A stretch of 32,842 bases of DNA from an uncultured Marinomonas sp. (GTDB taxonomy: Bacteria; Pseudomonadota; Gammaproteobacteria; Pseudomonadales; Marinomonadaceae). The notes below the pieces were generated by a model, which saw only the letters and a program-made list of their open reading frames with translations, made no database searches and was not told the DNA's origin. Position numbers and translations under genes: made by a program. Numbering within the stretch: position 1 is the stretch's first letter; each line of letters opens with the position of its first letter. The stretch covers positions 1-32,842 of the forward strand of contig CANLRQ010000032.1 of NCBI GenBank assembly GCA_947493575.1, in the 5' to 3' direction. Below, in pieces: positions 7,339 through 17,550 of the stretch.

Positions 7339-8475
7339 TTAGTAAGTAAGTGCGGTTACTTGTTCATTACGTGTAAGTATAAACAATTGTTGGCCATCCG
7401 ACACCATCCGACTGCCCGGTGCTAAATTAAGATCTGCAAGCTTTCTTGCATCAACTTCACCATTTTGTTTATTTAGCAAACTAACATAGCCAGCTCGATC
7501 AATTACCGCAACATGGTCACCCAAGAAAACCGGCGAACTCAAGTCACGGTTTTGCAAAGCAGTTTGGTTCCATAATTCAGAGCCATTAAGCGCATTTAAA
7601 GCAATTACACGGCTTTCTAAATCCACAACAACAACTGTGTCATCTTGTAACGCAACACTTAGCGAACTCGGAATGCTACGTTGCCATAACAATCGTCCAT
7701 TAGATAAATTTACCGCAGACACAGTGCCATTATAAGCAGTTGCGTATACCACGCCGTCTTTAACGACTAAACGACCATCAACATCCGACAAGCGCTCAAT
7801 TTCATATCGACCCGTTGGCTTACCTACTTCAAATGACCATTGCTCTTCGCCATTTAGCAATCCAAAGGCTTTGATTTTTCCACTTGAGAACCCGGCAATA
7901 ACTTTACCTGATTGTATGATAGGAGAACTGGTTCCTCTTACCGTTAAAGCAGGCAAATCCTCTTTTATACGCCAAAGAGTATCGCCAGTGTTAGCATTTA
8001 GTAAGCTTAACCAACCATCTGCGGTTTGAACGGCCAACTTATTTGCAGCTTGAGCAGGTTCTGACAAAATTTCAGATGTCAGTAATTTTTTCCATAATAC
8101 GGTTTTATCTTTTAATGACACAGATGCCAACTCAGCATCATACGTTCCAAGATAAATCGCCTCTTCACTCATCGCAATGCCAGTACTAACATCAAGCTCT
8201 GTATTAAAAGAATCAATACGACTGCCAGTATCTTTACGCAATTTATAAACTACACCAGTTTGAGTAGTAAAATAAATATGTTCGCCTTTAGGAATAATGC
8301 TAAATCGCTCGCTTGATTCACCAAAGCCACCGTCAACTCCGCGACGCCAGTCAGTACGTAAATCTACTTTATTCTCTATAGGCTTCAAATCAGGAAGAGG
8401 AGGATGAGTTAAAGCACACCCTTGTAAAAACAAGGCTAGAAGTGCTGTACCAAACGTCAAGTTTCTCAACTTCAT
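7339..8475 (-). CDS. bamB: Outer-membrane assembly lipoprotein BamB
   Basis: 378 residues starting with a lipoprotein signal (hydrophobic 8-17, lipobox LQGC with Cys at about 19). The rest is a PQQ-like eight-bladed propeller with recurring W/LW-plus-G repeats (for example GDTLWRIKE, GEEQWSFEVG, GRLLWQRSI, GSELWNQTA). BamB is an accessory of the BAM complex that helps insert beta-barrel proteins, working with BamA in the periplasm. The start codon shares its A with the yfgM stop (TAATG), so the two are translationally coupled. The order yfgM-bamB-der is the conserved gammaproteobacterial arrangement. Slightly shorter than the E. coli protein. Confidence 0.95.
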   Translation of the reverse strand: MKLRNLTFGTALLALFLQGCALTHPPLPDLKPIENKVDLRTDWRRGVDGGFGESSERFSIIPKGEHIYFTTQTGVVYKLRKDTGSRIDSFNTELDVSTGIAMSEEAIYLGTYDAELASVSLKDKTVLWKKLLTSEILSEPAQAANKLAVQTADGWLSLLNANTGDTLWRIKEDLPALTVRGTSSPIIQSGKVIAGFSSGKIKAFGLLNGEEQWSFEVGKPTGRYEIERLSDVDGRLVVKDGVVYATAYNGTVSAVNLSNGRLLWQRSIPSSLSVALQDDTVVVVDLESRVIALNALNGSELWNQTALQNRDLSSPVFLGDHVAVIDRAGYVSLLNKQNGEVDARKLADLNLAPGSRMVSDGQQLFILTRNEQVTALTY

Positions 8476-9116
8476 TAGCTCTTCACCAAATCCTGCAGTT
8501 TAATATTTAATAACGGGTGAGAAGCAGACCCTGTCAACGCATTATTTGCGGCTTCGTATGCTGCTCTCGCTTCGTCTTTCTTACCAGAAGCTAATAAAAT
8601 ATCACCTTTAAGCTCTTGCTTTTGTACTGTAAACTCTTCAGAAACAATCTCATTTACTTGAGATAACGCAGCATCTAATTCTTGTTTTTCAAGTAATATA
8701 CGAGCAATTCTCAAACTAGAGATCGTTCTTAAGGATGCATCTTCCGTAGTTTCTTTAACTTGATTTAACGACTCAATCGCTTCATCAAGCTCACCTTTTT
8801 CCACAGCCAAACGCGCTAGAATGAGTTGACTAAAAGCAGCATAACCTGTATCTGAATAATCGTCTGCTAATTGATTTGCGATAAAAGCGACTGTTTTCTG
8901 GTTGCTTTCAAGTTTCAAATCAGACGTTGCATCCATCATATTTTGGTATAAGGCAGACGCTTCACTCACATGGTTTTCTTCACTTTGTATCCATGCTTGT
9001 GTACCAAAATAGCCAGCAACACCAATTGAGACAGCCAATACCAAAGACGTCCCATTCTTTTTCCACCAGTTTTTAAAGGCTTCTATCTGTTCTTCTTCTG
9101 TTTTTAATTCTGACAC
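8475..9116 (-). CDS. yfgM: YfgM-type periplasmic TPR protein (SecYEG-associated ancillary chaperone)
   Basis: 213 residues. A short acidic cytoplasmic start (EEEQIEAFKNWWKKNG) is typical. One membrane anchor (about 24-44) follows, then a periplasmic tetratricopeptide-like domain with repeated helix pairs and alternating A/L positions. In E. coli YfgM associates with PpiD and the SecYEG translocon and influences the Rcs stress response. It overlaps bamB by one base and follows hisS after about 50 bases, as in related genomes. Confidence 0.9.
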   Translation of the reverse strand: MSELKTEEEQIEAFKNWWKKNGTSLVLAVSIGVAGYFGTQAWIQSEENHVSEASALYQNMMDATSDLKLESNQKTVAFIANQLADDYSDTGYAAFSQLILARLAVEKGELDEAIESLNQVKETTEDASLRTISSLRIARILLEKQELDAALSQVNEIVSEEFTVQKQELKGDILLASGKKDEARAAYEAANNALTGSASHPLLNIKLQDLVKS

Positions 9117-9169
9117 AATGAACCTCTTTAATGAAATAAACGCTCTACCCGCTTATCTAACATAAAAAT

Positions 9170-10450
9170 TTATTTTTTGAATTCTTGAGTAAGATAGTTC
9201 GACACCAAATCCAAACCACATTCAGTTTGCATTCCAGTACTCATATCTTTTATTTGGCAAACGCCCTTCGACAGTTCATCCTCTCCTAAAATAAGAGTAA
9301 AACGCGCCCCGGACTTGTCTGCTTTTTTCATTTGATTTTTAAAACTACCACCGCCACATTGACGCAGCACTGTCCAATCATTTTCATTATCTTTTAACTG
9401 CTCAGCCAACTTAAAAGAGGCCAGTTCAGGTGCATCTCCGAGACTTACAATGAATACATCTACTCTTGCTTGAGCCGATTCAGGTACCAAATCAAGTTCG
9501 TCTAATAATAAAATGAGTCTCTCAACCCCCATAGCAAAACCGACACCTGGAGTAGATCGACCACCTAGCTGCTCAACTAAGCCATCATAACGGCCACCGG
9601 CACATACGGTTGCCTGCGCACCAAGATGTGTTGTTACCCACTCAAATACCGTTTTGCCATAATAATCCAAACCACGTACAAGACCATTATTCACAGTAAA
9701 AGGCACATTATTTTCTTCTAAAATTTGCTTCAGACGATCAAAATGCACTTGAGACTCTTCATCAATAAAGTCTTCTAAGCTTGGGGCATTTTCTAAAATA
9801 CGTTGAGTCGATGCATCTTTAGAATCTAAGATTCTCAAAGGATTCGTATCTAAACGACGCTGACTGTCTGTATCTAGTTGATCTTTAAACTCGGAAAGGT
9901 AAGCAACTAAGGCTGCTTTAAAAAGATCACGTGAAGATGCAAGGCCAATGGTATTTAATTGCAGTTCAACATGCTCTAACAAACCTAATTTTTTCCAAAG
10001 GCGCGCGGTCAAAATAATTAACTCAGCATCAATATCAGGCGTTGCCATACCAAAGGCTTCAACACCGATTTGATGAAATTGACGATAACGCCCTTTTTGA
10101 GGCCTCTCATAACGAAACATAGGGCCTGTATACCATAGGCGCTGGACTTGATTAAATAGTAAGCCTGCTTGATCTGCTGCACGAACACAACTTGCTGTGC
10201 CTTCAGGACGTAAGGTTAAAGATTCACCATTACGATCATTAAAGGTATACATTTCTTTTTCAACAATATCCGTTGATTCACCAACACCGCGCTTAAATAA
10301 ATCCGTACTTTCAACAACAGGAAAGCGAATCTGTTGGTATCCATACCCTTGAACAACATCAGCAACAGTACGTTCAAGATATTGCCAAATAGAAGATTGG
10401 CCGGGAAGAATGTCGTTCATTCCTCGAATGGCTTGTACTTTACGACTCAA
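9170..10450 (-). CDS. hisS: Histidyl-tRNA synthetase
   Basis: 426 residues, normal length for bacterial HisRS. The class II core is visible: the N-terminal IRGMNDILP motif, motif 2 (MFRYERPQKGRYRQFHQ, near 112-128), the histidine-specific LVRGLDYYGKTVFEW segment, the GGRYDGLVEQLGG loop, and motif 3 (GVGFAMGVERL). A C-terminal anticodon-binding domain (about 330-420) follows. It charges tRNA-His in the cytoplasm. It starts 10 bases after the ispG stop, so it is read in the same operon. Confidence 0.97.
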   Translation of the reverse strand: MSRKVQAIRGMNDILPGQSSIWQYLERTVADVVQGYGYQQIRFPVVESTDLFKRGVGESTDIVEKEMYTFNDRNGESLTLRPEGTASCVRAADQAGLLFNQVQRLWYTGPMFRYERPQKGRYRQFHQIGVEAFGMATPDIDAELIILTARLWKKLGLLEHVELQLNTIGLASSRDLFKAALVAYLSEFKDQLDTDSQRRLDTNPLRILDSKDASTQRILENAPSLEDFIDEESQVHFDRLKQILEENNVPFTVNNGLVRGLDYYGKTVFEWVTTHLGAQATVCAGGRYDGLVEQLGGRSTPGVGFAMGVERLILLLDELDLVPESAQARVDVFIVSLGDAPELASFKLAEQLKDNENDWTVLRQCGGGSFKNQMKKADKSGARFTLILGEDELSKGVCQIKDMSTGMQTECGLDLVSNYLTQEFKK

Positions 10451-10460
10451 AATTTATTCC

Positions 10461-11573
10461 TTACACTTTTACAATTATGTTCGCGTCATCAGCTTCTTTT
10501 TTAGCGGCTTTTTCACGAATCATTTTTTCTAATTGATCAACAAGTTCTGGGTTTTTAACTTTTACTTCTGGTTTGCCATCTAAATAAATAAGATTGTTTG
10601 GTGACCCACCAGTAAGACCTAAATCAACTTCTTTTGCTTCACCCGGCCCATTTACTACGCACCCAATAACGGCAACATCCATGGGGACTTTAATATCATC
10701 AAGGCGCTCTTCTAATTGATTCATGGTTTTAATCACATCAAAGTTTTGACGTGAGCAACTAGGGCAAGCTATAAAGTTAATGCCTCGACTACGCAATTTC
10801 AAACTGCGCAACATATCCCAGCCGACTTTGACTTCTTGCACAGGGTCAGCCGCCAATGAAACCCGTAACGTATCACCAATGCCATCCATTAACAGTAAAC
10901 CAAGTCCTATCGAGGATTTGACGGTTCCAGATCGTAGACCACCAGCTTCTGTAATACCTAGATGCAACGGATTATCGATTTGCGAGGCAATTTTTCGATA
11001 AGCATCGACAGTCATAAAAATATCGGACGCTTTTAGGCTTAGTTTAAATTCTTGAAAGTCTAATGCATCAAAATATTCAATTTGGCGGAAAGCAGACTCG
11101 ACTAATGCATCAGGCGTTGGCTCTCCGTATTTCTTTTGCAAATCTTTTTCTAATGAACCTGCATTGATCCCAATTCTTATTGGAATATTTTTATCGCGGG
11201 CACAATCAACTACGCTTCGCACTCGATCTTTATTACCAATGTTGCCGGGATTGATTCTCAGACAATCCACACCATACTCAGCAACTTTTAAAGCAATTTT
11301 ATAATCAAAGTGTATGTCAGCAACTAAAGGGGTGCTTACTTGTTCACGAATTGTTTTAAACGCTTCCGCAGCATCCATTGATGGAATAGAGATACGCACA
11401 ATATCAGCACCAGCATCGGCAATTGCACGAACTTGAGCAACAGTAGCGTCAATATCACATGTTTCAGTGTTGGTCATACTTTGGATGCTAATTGGTGCAT
11501 TGCCACCAACAGCAACATCACCAACCATGATTTGACGAGATACACGACGTTTAATAGGCGATTCAAAATGCAT
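10461..11573 (-). CDS. ispG: 4-hydroxy-3-methylbut-2-enyl diphosphate synthase (IspG/GcpE)
   Basis: 370 residues, close to the E. coli length. An N-terminal TIM barrel ([19 protein letters not shown]...) is followed by the C-terminal cluster-binding domain with CPSC-R and GC-VNGPGEA, supplying the three Cys of the [4Fe-4S] centre. It converts MEcPP to HMBPP, the penultimate step of the MEP isoprenoid pathway, and depends on the Fe-S assembly genes encoded nearby. It begins 8 bases after the rodZ stop. Confidence 0.97.
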   Translation of the reverse strand: MHFESPIKRRVSRQIMVGDVAVGGNAPISIQSMTNTETCDIDATVAQVRAIADAGADIVRISIPSMDAAEAFKTIREQVSTPLVADIHFDYKIALKVAEYGVDCLRINPGNIGNKDRVRSVVDCARDKNIPIRIGINAGSLEKDLQKKYGEPTPDALVESAFRQIEYFDALDFQEFKLSLKASDIFMTVDAYRKIASQIDNPLHLGITEAGGLRSGTVKSSIGLGLLLMDGIGDTLRVSLAADPVQEVKVGWDMLRSLKLRSRGINFIACPSCSRQNFDVIKTMNQLEERLDDIKVPMDVAVIGCVVNGPGEAKEVDLGLTGGSPNNLIYLDGKPEVKVKNPELVDQLEKMIREKAAKKEADDANIIVKV

Positions 11574-11581
11574 GACGGTTC

Positions 11582-12604
11582 CTACTTAAGCTCAAAACGA
11601 GCTAAATCTTTACGAATAAATGAAGTAAAATCAAATGCCTTACCTTTGAAGATTAACTCTTTTACACCCGGAGCATATCCAAGTACAACACGGTAAGACG
11701 AAGAGCCAGACAAGGTTAATGTTGCGCCACTCTTCTTAATTCCAGAAAATAAAATTCTGCCCGCTTGGTTACGAACTTCTGTCCAACAATCATTGCTGAA
11801 ACTCATTACAATATCATCACTATAAGTCACTGTCGTTACGTCAGCTTTAGGGGCATTTTGCTCAGATAACTTTGCTTTTGATTCTTGCGCTCGTTGCTCA
11901 GTATCTCGCGTGAGTTCATCAACACTGACACCAGACTCTGTTAATAAAGCTTTTGTCTCTAAAGAAAGCCCTGTGACGATATCGTCGTCATTATTTACAA
12001 CAGACTCAACAGATAAAGGATTACTTTCTTCTGTAACTTCCTCTGAAGCTTGAGTATCTTCTTCGGTAGTGACTTCATCTTCAATTCCGGTAGTTGGCGT
12101 TTCCACATTAGCACTAAGCGACATGTCCTCAGCTTCTACTACATTGTCTTGCTCTACCACAATATCACTCTCAACAAGACTTTCTTTGGTTTCCATCATA
12201 GGCCACCAAAACGCAAGAAAAACCAACACGAAAACCAACACAACGGACACAAATAAAACTATAGGGTCCGTTAAGTGCGCTTGTTTTTTGACTTTGTTGA
12301 CAGGCTGTAGAACCGTTTTTTTACTTTCTTGAAGAGTATCGTAATAGGACAATAAGTTTGCTTCATCCAAATGCAAAACATGGATGTAACGTTTTAGATA
12401 GCCTCGAGCAAAAACAGGGCTTCGAAATAAATCAAATCGATTATTTTCTAACGCTTGTACTTGCTGTAAAGATATTTTTAACTGGTCAGATATTTGTCCT
12501 TGGGTTAAATTAAGGTGTAAACGTCGAGTTTGTAGTTCATGGCCTATATCCAGTTCTGCGCCATCACCTTCAATGAGGGCGTCAGATGAAAAATCGGTAT
12601 TCAT
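11582..12604 (-). CDS. rodZ: Cell-shape protein RodZ
   Basis: 340 residues. It has an N-terminal cytoplasmic Cro/Xre-type helix-turn-helix (about 20-90, with [20 protein letters not shown]), a basic juxtamembrane stretch (KVKKQAH), one membrane helix (about 115-136), an acidic low-complexity linker rich in E, S and T (about 140-260), and the C-terminal periplasmic RodZ domain (about 265-338, including [17 protein letters not shown]). RodZ links MreB to the elongasome. It overlaps the end of pilF by four bases (ATGA), as in other gammaproteobacteria. Confidence 0.95.
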   Translation of the reverse strand: MNTDFSSDALIEGDGAELDIGHELQTRRLHLNLTQGQISDQLKISLQQVQALENNRFDLFRSPVFARGYLKRYIHVLHLDEANLLSYYDTLQESKKTVLQPVNKVKKQAHLTDPIVLFVSVVLVFVLVFLAFWWPMMETKESLVESDIVVEQDNVVEAEDMSLSANVETPTTGIEDEVTTEEDTQASEEVTEESNPLSVESVVNNDDDIVTGLSLETKALLTESGVSVDELTRDTEQRAQESKAKLSEQNAPKADVTTVTYSDDIVMSFSNDCWTEVRNQAGRILFSGIKKSGATLTLSGSSSYRVVLGYAPGVKELIFKGKAFDFTSFIRKDLARFELK

Positions 12605-13320
12605 TGTATTTTGTACCTTGGTACTATGCAGGCAGAAGGCGAAATTGAGGTAATTGAAGTAAGGTCAGACTCACGCGCTACAACTTGCCGTGACAGACAT
12701 TCGAATTCCTCTTTATACTCGATAAATTGAGCATATTTAGTGTTAACCTGAATAATCTTGTTTATTTGACTCGCCCTGATATTCTTACCTTGTATTAAAA
12801 CAAGATTGAGCTCAGTCAGCAAACCTATATAGGGCAATTTACCTATTTCTTTTGCTTGTTCGATCAGTATACTTGCCATTTTTACATGATCTTGACTTAT
12901 TAAGCACCTAGCTTGGTTTATCAAAGCACTTTGAGACTGGCTAAGGCTTAATTCCACCGCTTTTTCAAACCAAGCACACGCTTCTTCATATTGTTCAAGA
13001 CGCATTAAAACAACACCAAAATTATTTAATAGAAAAGCGTCTTCTGGATAAGATTCGATGCTATTTTTATAGTAAGAATAAGCTTTATCTAACTGATTAG
13101 ATTTTAGCAAGTATAGAGAATAAACCCGCTGAAATTCCACTTTGCTTTTGGCTGATGAATCCATCGAATTAAAAGATAACTTCGCTTTCTGCAACTGGTT
13201 CGTTAAGACATATTCCTGCGCTAAAGAGAGAGAAGCACGTTCTTTTTGTTGTTTTTCTTGGATTGGCTGTAAAGAACAAGCAGACAATAGGGCTACTATA
13301 CATATGCAACATATTTTCAT
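12601..13320 (-). CDS. pilF: Type IV pilus biogenesis TPR lipoprotein PilF/PilW
   Basis: 239 residues from the ATG at 13320, chosen because AAGGA lies at good spacing before it and the product then begins with a lipoprotein signal (MKICCICIVALLSACS, lipobox LSAC). An upstream in-frame ATG at 13353 would put 11 unlikely residues before it. The mature protein is built of TPR-like repeats (for example YPEDAFLLNNFGVVLMRLEQYEEACAWFEKAVEL). PilF is the pilotin that places the secretin PilQ in the outer membrane. It sits between rlmN and rodZ, the usual order. Confidence 0.9.
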   Translation of the reverse strand: MKICCICIVALLSACSLQPIQEKQQKERASLSLAQEYVLTNQLQKAKLSFNSMDSSAKSKVEFQRVYSLYLLKSNQLDKAYSYYKNSIESYPEDAFLLNNFGVVLMRLEQYEEACAWFEKAVELSLSQSQSALINQARCLISQDHVKMASILIEQAKEIGKLPYIGLLTELNLVLIQGKNIRASQINKIIQVNTKYAQFIEYKEEFECLSRQVVARESDLTSITSISPSACIVPRYKIQ

Positions 13321-13379
13321 AAGACATCCTTGTCTATTAATGAGGTTAAACAATTATCTAAATAGAACAGACTTTATAT

Positions 13380-14495
13380 TTAAGGTGTGATCTCTTTCAA
13401 CTCAATGTATTTTTGGCTACGACGAGTTTTATCGTGGAAATCGCCTACCAGTTGTCCACAAGCTGCATCAATATCATCACCACGAGTTGTTCTTACTGTC
13501 ACCGTATAACCATTATCCGCTAAGATTTTTTGGAAACGGCGAGTTTGATTATTCGACGGTTTTTCATAACCTGAATTTGGGAACGGATTAAACGGTATTA
13601 AGTTAATCTTACATTCCAAGTTTTTCAACAATTCAACCAGTTCATAGGCTTGATGTTCCTGATCATTCACCCCTGCCATCATTGTATATTCAATCGTGAT
13701 ATGGCGTTTATCTGGCAAGCTGTCCAAATAATTCTGACATGCTTCCAGTAGTTCTTCTATCGGATACTTTTTATTGATAGGTACCAATACATCACGCAAT
13801 GGGTTCGTAGGGGCGTGTAAAGATACAGCCAACGACACATCGGTTCTCTTAGCAAGTTCATACATTTTAGGAACCACACCGGAAGTACTCAATGTAACTC
13901 GACGCTTTGACAAACCATAAGCATGATCATCCATCATCAAGGTCATTGCGTCCACAACTGGCTCAAAGTTCATTAGAGGCTCGCCCATCCCCATCATAAC
14001 TACATTCGTCACACGGCGTGGTCCATTCGGCTCCATAGGTCCAAATGATTTGATTGCAATCCATACCTGGCCAATCACCTCAGCAGGCGTTAAATTACGA
14101 TTAAACCCCTGCTTACCAGTGGAGCAAAAGCTGCAATCTAAAGAACATCCCACTTGCGAAGACACACATAAGGTTGCTCTATCGCCATCAGGGATTAACA
14201 CAGTTTCAACGCAGTTATTGCCACCGCCCTCAGTGCGGATAATCCATTTCCTTGTTCCATCTTCTGAGATATTTTGACTAACGATCTCAGGCGCTCTTAT
14301 TTCAGAAATATCCTGCAACTTAGCACGTAACTTTTTACTTACGTCTGTCATTTCATCAAAACTTTCCGCGCCTTTTTGATGAATCCATTTAAGCACTTGA
14401 GTGGCTCGGAATTTCTTTTCACCAATAGATTCAAAAAATTCAACCATTTTTTTCGGCGGCAACCCTAGTAGGTTTACCTTAGTTATCTCTGTCAT
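13380..14495 (-). CDS. rlmN: Dual-specificity 23S rRNA/tRNA adenine C2-methyltransferase RlmN
   Basis: 371 residues. The radical-SAM cluster motif is C-LDC-FC with Cys at 117, 121 and 124. MGMGEPLMN is the SAM-binding GEP segment, and the catalytic C-terminal Cys lies in [12 protein letters not shown] at about 346. It methylates A2503 of 23S rRNA and A37 of some tRNAs using a [4Fe-4S] cluster. A double hairpin precedes it, separating it from ndk. Confidence 0.96.
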   Translation of the reverse strand: MTEITKVNLLGLPPKKMVEFFESIGEKKFRATQVLKWIHQKGAESFDEMTDVSKKLRAKLQDISEIRAPEIVSQNISEDGTRKWIIRTEGGGNNCVETVLIPDGDRATLCVSSQVGCSLDCSFCSTGKQGFNRNLTPAEVIGQVWIAIKSFGPMEPNGPRRVTNVVMMGMGEPLMNFEPVVDAMTLMMDDHAYGLSKRRVTLSTSGVVPKMYELAKRTDVSLAVSLHAPTNPLRDVLVPINKKYPIEELLEACQNYLDSLPDKRHITIEYTMMAGVNDQEHQAYELVELLKNLECKINLIPFNPFPNSGYEKPSNNQTRRFQKILADNGYTVTVRTTRGDDIDAACGQLVGDFHDKTRRSQKYIELKEITP

Positions 14496-14532
14496 AATTA
14501 TTCACTTGCTTAAAATTTTATTAAGTTTAAAC

Positions 14533-14571
14533 CAAAAAAGCTTCTGAAAAGACATTTCTTTTCAGAAGCTT
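14533..14571 (-). terminator. Strong intrinsic terminator/attenuator between ndk and rlmN
   Basis: AAGCTTCTGAAAA (14538-14550) pairs perfectly over 13 bp with TTTTCAGAAGCTT (14559-14571), with an 8-base loop. On the minus strand the stem runs into a T6 tract. It lies after ndk and 43 bases before the rlmN start. Confidence 0.75.
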
Positions 14572-14577
14572 CTAATT

Positions 14578-14603
14578 AAGAAGTGAGCCAAAACTCACTT
14601 CTT
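14578..14603 (-). terminator. Second hairpin after ndk
   Basis: AAGAAGTGAG (14578-14587) pairs perfectly with CTCACTTCTT (14594-14603) around a 6-base loop, only six bases from the neighbouring 13-bp hairpin. Its T-tail is weak, so it may protect the ndk mRNA 3' end rather than terminate. Confidence 0.55.
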
Positions 14604-14637
14604 ACACACAGACCTTAATTAGATCCGTTTAGATCAA

Positions 14638-15045
14638 TTACTTACCGAAAAAGTAAGCAATTTCACGTGCTGCTGACTCAACAGAATCAGAACCGTGAAC
14701 AGCATTTGCATCGATAGACGCAGCGTAATCTGCACGCAAAGTACCAGCAGCAGCTTCAGCTGGGTTAGTAGCACCCATCAATTCGCGGTGACGCAAAACA
14801 GCACCTTCACCTTCAAGAACAGAAACAACAACAGGACCAGAAGTCATGAATGCAACTAGATCTTTGTAAAAAGGACGCTCTTTATGTTCAGCATAAAAAC
14901 CACCAGCCAACTCGTCATCTAGTTGAATCATTTTAGCTTCAACAACTTTAAGACCAGAACGCTCGAAACGAGAGTAGATTTCACCGATAACATTTTTAGC
15001 TACTGCATCAGGCTTGATGATTGAAAGAGTACGTTCCAACGCCAT
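14638..15045 (-). CDS. ndk: Nucleoside diphosphate kinase
   Basis: 135 residues from [18 protein letters not shown]. The start at 15045 has TTGGAG just upstream and is preferred over an in-frame ATG 13 codons earlier. It has the ATP-binding Lys in IIKPDA (about 11) and the phosphohistidine H117 in NAVHGSDS, with a C-terminal E-A--EI-YFF. It equilibrates NTP/NDP pools. In Pseudomonas-like genomes ndk follows the ISC operon; here it follows the iscS-type gene. Confidence 0.97.
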   Translation of the reverse strand: MALERTLSIIKPDAVAKNVIGEIYSRFERSGLKVVEAKMIQLDDELAGGFYAEHKERPFYKDLVAFMTSGPVVVSVLEGEGAVLRHRELMGATNPAEAAAGTLRADYAASIDANAVHGSDSVESAAREIAYFFGK

Positions 15046-15095
15046 GTTAAACTCCAAAATAAAATATAAAGTAAGCCATTTCATATTTTGCTAGA

Positions 15096-15110
15096 CCATG
15101 AATTTCATGG
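15096..15110. promoter_or_regulatory. Perfect 15-bp palindrome upstream of ndk
   Basis: CCATGAA-T-TTCATGG, a 7-1-7 inverted repeat 51 bases before the ndk start, flanked by two copies of TGGTCTAG on the minus strand. It could be an operator or a leader hairpin; no known factor is recognised. Confidence 0.3.
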
Positions 15111-15277
15111 ATGCTAACAATAAATGGCCTAGACCAAAAAAAGATAAGCGCGTGGATTATACGCACCTATTTATTAAAATTGTATGCTTTTCTACGATTC
15201 TTTTTAGAAAGGTCTCAATCTTTTTTATAAGAATGAAAAAAACCATTGTCACATCGACTTTTAACAACCAATCATGA

Positions 15278-16426
15278 TTATTTACGTAAGCTAGAAACCG
15301 CATTGATAATAATATCTGCTGCTCGATCAACATCCTCTTCTGAAGTAAAACGACCAATAGAAATACGCAATGAACTATGAGCCAACTCGTCCGCTAACCC
15401 CATTGCTTTTAATACGTAAGAAGGCTCCAAACTAGCGGAAGTACAGGCTGAACCAGAAGACACAGCGATATCGCCAAGAGACATTAATAACAATTCACCC
15501 TCAACATCACCAAAAGCAACGTTCAAAACTCCCGCAACTCGTTGAGTTGGATGCCCGTTTAAATACACATTTGGTAATATTTGTAACTTCTCCCATAAGC
15601 GATCACGCAACTTAGAGATTTGCGAAATGTCTTGAGTCATTTCATCCTTAGCACATGCAAAAGACTCACCCATTCCAACGATCTGATGGGTTGCTAAGGT
15701 TCCAGAACGCATTCCACGTTCATGCCCACCCCCATGAATTTGGGCCTCTACTTTCACTTTCGGAGAACGGCGCACATACAAAGCTCCAATACCCTTTGGA
15801 CCATATGTTTTATGGGAGGTCAGTGACATTAAATCTACTGACATCCTATTCACATCAATTGGCAGCTTCCCTGTGGATTGCGCTGCGTCAACATGCAAAA
15901 ATGTACCATTAGCACGTGTAAGAGCACCTATTTTCTCAATATCTGTAATCACTCCAATTTCATTATTTGCATGCATTAATGAGACAATAATCGTATCTTC
16001 TCTTAATGCTGCTTGAACGTCTTCAACATGAATTATCCCCATAGAATCTGGCTTTAAATAAGTTACTTCAAAACCTTCTTTCTCTAATTGCTTACATGGG
16101 TCTAATACTGCTTTATGCTCAATTTGAGACGTTATAATGTGCTTCCCTTGCTTAGCATAACTATGCGCAACACCCTTTAATGCCAAGTTATTTGCTTCTG
16201 TAGCACCGGATGTCCATACAATTTCACGTGCATCAGCACCAATTAAATCGGCCACTTGCTGACGTGCTTCCTCAACAGCCTCTTCCGCTCGCCAACCAAA
16301 TAAATGCGATCTTGAAGCAGGGTTAGCAAAATTGCCATCAAGAGTTAAACAATCAGACATGCTTTTGGCAACACGAGGATCTACCGGTGTCGTCGCTGAA
16401 TAATCTAAATATATAGGCGTTCCCAT
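15278..16426 (-). CDS. iscS: IscS-type (group I) cysteine desulfurase lacking the usual C-terminal tail
   Basis: 382 residues from the ATG at 16426, which has GGAG before it; the upstream ATG four codons earlier does not. It is recognisably Isc[19 protein letters not shown] start, substrate/PLP residues in [10 protein letters not shown], the PLP Lys in [15 protein letters not shown], and the long mobile loop [14 protein letters not shown] with catalytic Cys at 328, the same number as in E. coli. It ends at ...SLRK, about 20 residues before the E. coli end, so the segment that contacts IscU is missing. It forms persulfide from cysteine for Fe-S assembly and tRNA thiolation. It starts 20 bases after sufE, so the two are probably co-transcribed. 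Confidence 0.9.
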   Translation of the reverse strand: MGTPIYLDYSATTPVDPRVAKSMSDCLTLDGNFANPASRSHLFGWRAEEAVEEARQQVADLIGADAREIVWTSGATEANNLALKGVAHSYAKQGKHIITSQIEHKAVLDPCKQLEKEGFEVTYLKPDSMGIIHVEDVQAALREDTIIVSLMHANNEIGVITDIEKIGALTRANGTFLHVDAAQSTGKLPIDVNRMSVDLMSLTSHKTYGPKGIGALYVRRSPKVKVEAQIHGGGHERGMRSGTLATHQIVGMGESFACAKDEMTQDISQISKLRDRLWEKLQILPNVYLNGHPTQRVAGVLNVAFGDVEGELLLMSLGDIAVSSGSACTSASLEPSYVLKAMGLADELAHSSLRISIGRFTSEEDVDRAADIIINAVSSLRK

Positions 16427-16446
16427 TAGATTCTCCATAGGAATAA

Positions 16447-16860
16447 TTATGCGTTGGAATGTTTTGCGATGGATTGAATCTTTGACACAATTGCTTTTAA
16501 GCCATTACCACGAGTTGGGCTTAAGTGACTTTCTAAATCCAGCTCAGCAAAAAAACCATCCATATCAAAATCCAATATTTGCGCAGGTGACTTTTTATCA
16601 AACGCCACCATCACCAAAGCTAATAAGCCTTTTACAATAATCGCATCACTATCGACCTTAAAAGACAATGCCTCTTGCTCTTGAGTAAAGTCGATCCACA
16701 CACTACTTTGGCAACCTCGCACTAATCTATCGTCTGTACGTAGACTCTCATCAAATGGAGGTAATACTTTTGCCAGATCTATAATGTATTTATATCTATC
16801 CTCCCAATCATCAAAAAATGCTAAGTCTTCTATAATTTCTTCTGTTGTTGGTAACGACAT
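16447..16860 (-). CDS. sufE: Cysteine desulfuration protein SufE
   Basis: 137 residues of the SufE fold. The sulfur-accepting Cys is at 50 in [10 protein letters not shown]. SufE takes the persulfide sulfur from SufS and passes it to SufBCD, and stimulates SufS. It follows sufT across a gap with an intrinsic terminator and is paired with an IscS-type gene rather than placed inside the main suf operon, so it is probably read from its own promoter in 16861-16950. Confidence 0.93.
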   Translation of the reverse strand: MSLPTTEEIIEDLAFFDDWEDRYKYIIDLAKVLPPFDESLRTDDRLVRGCQSSVWIDFTQEQEALSFKVDSDAIIVKGLLALVMVAFDKKSPAQILDFDMDGFFAELDLESHLSPTRGNGLKAIVSKIQSIAKHSNA

Positions 16861-16943
16861 AAAACCTCAATATATAAAAATCATGGATTTACTGTTAGTA
16901 GAACCAATAAAGTGCTCTATGACCTAAAACCATTAATTAAAAA

Positions 16944-16976
16944 TAGGAAAGCCTCGATTGAAAAACAAACGAGGCT
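16944..16976 (-). terminator. Intrinsic terminator of the iscR-suf operon
   Basis: AGCCTCG (16950-16956) pairs with CGAGGCT (16970-16976) around a 13-base A-rich loop. On the minus strand the stem is followed by TTCCTATTTTTAATT. It lies 37 bases after the sufT stop and upstream of sufE. Confidence 0.6.
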
Positions 16977-17013
16977 CAAACACATAACGCAACTTATAAC
17001 TCAGTAAATAAGC

Positions 17014-17544
17014 TTAGAAAAATAAACCTGCTTCAAGCTGCGCTTCTTCACTCATCATTTCTCTAGACCAAGGAGGATCAAACACAAGATCCACATTTAC
17101 TTGCTCTACATTAGGCACTTTTGCTACTCGATATTTTACATCACTAACAAGCACAGGCCCCATGCCACAACCCGGAGCAGTCAAGGTCATATTTACATTG
17201 ACTGTTTTAGTATCTTGCTCGATATTTACGGTATATATAAGCCCTAATGATACCAAACTAATCGGTATTTCAGGGTCATAAATCGAATCTAATGCTTGCC
17301 AAACTTGATCATCTGAAATATCACTTGAGTCTGACTCTGTAAAACTTAATACTTCGGGTTCTTGACCAATTGCAGCGGCATCCAAACCGTCAATACGTAA
17401 CATATTGCCTTGCCAAGTAACCGTATAATTTCCACCCAAAGCCTGATTAATAGTAATAAATTGACCTTCAGGAATAACTGCCGGAATACCACTTGGCACA
17501 CGACGAGCGGGACATTCAGTTTGAGTAACCACCATTTTTTGCAT
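17014..17544 (-). CDS. sufT: SufT, DUF59/MIP18-type Fe-S maturation factor
   Basis: 176 residues. The N-terminal part (about 1-75) is a SufT-specific domain; the C-terminal part (about 80-170) is a DUF59 fold with DSIYDPEIPISLVSLGLIY and the single conserved Cys at about 126 in APGCGMGP, ending with VFDPPWSREMMSEEA. SufT is an auxiliary Fe-S maturation factor found at the end of many suf operons. It starts 6 bases after the A-type carrier gene and precedes a terminator, so it is the last gene of the operon. Confidence 0.92.
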   Translation of the reverse strand: MQKMVVTQTECPARRVPSGIPAVIPEGQFITINQALGGNYTVTWQGNMLRIDGLDAAAIGQEPEVLSFTESDSSDISDDQVWQALDSIYDPEIPISLVSLGLIYTVNIEQDTKTVNVNMTLTAPGCGMGPVLVSDVKYRVAKVPNVEQVNVDLVFDPPWSREMMSEEAQLEAGLFF

Positions 17545-17550
17545 GCTGTA

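Noticed and set aside
15210..15217. GGTCTC near ndk as a fourth copy of the MITE ends
   Set aside because: No TGCAAA next to it, no inverted partner and no flanking duplication.
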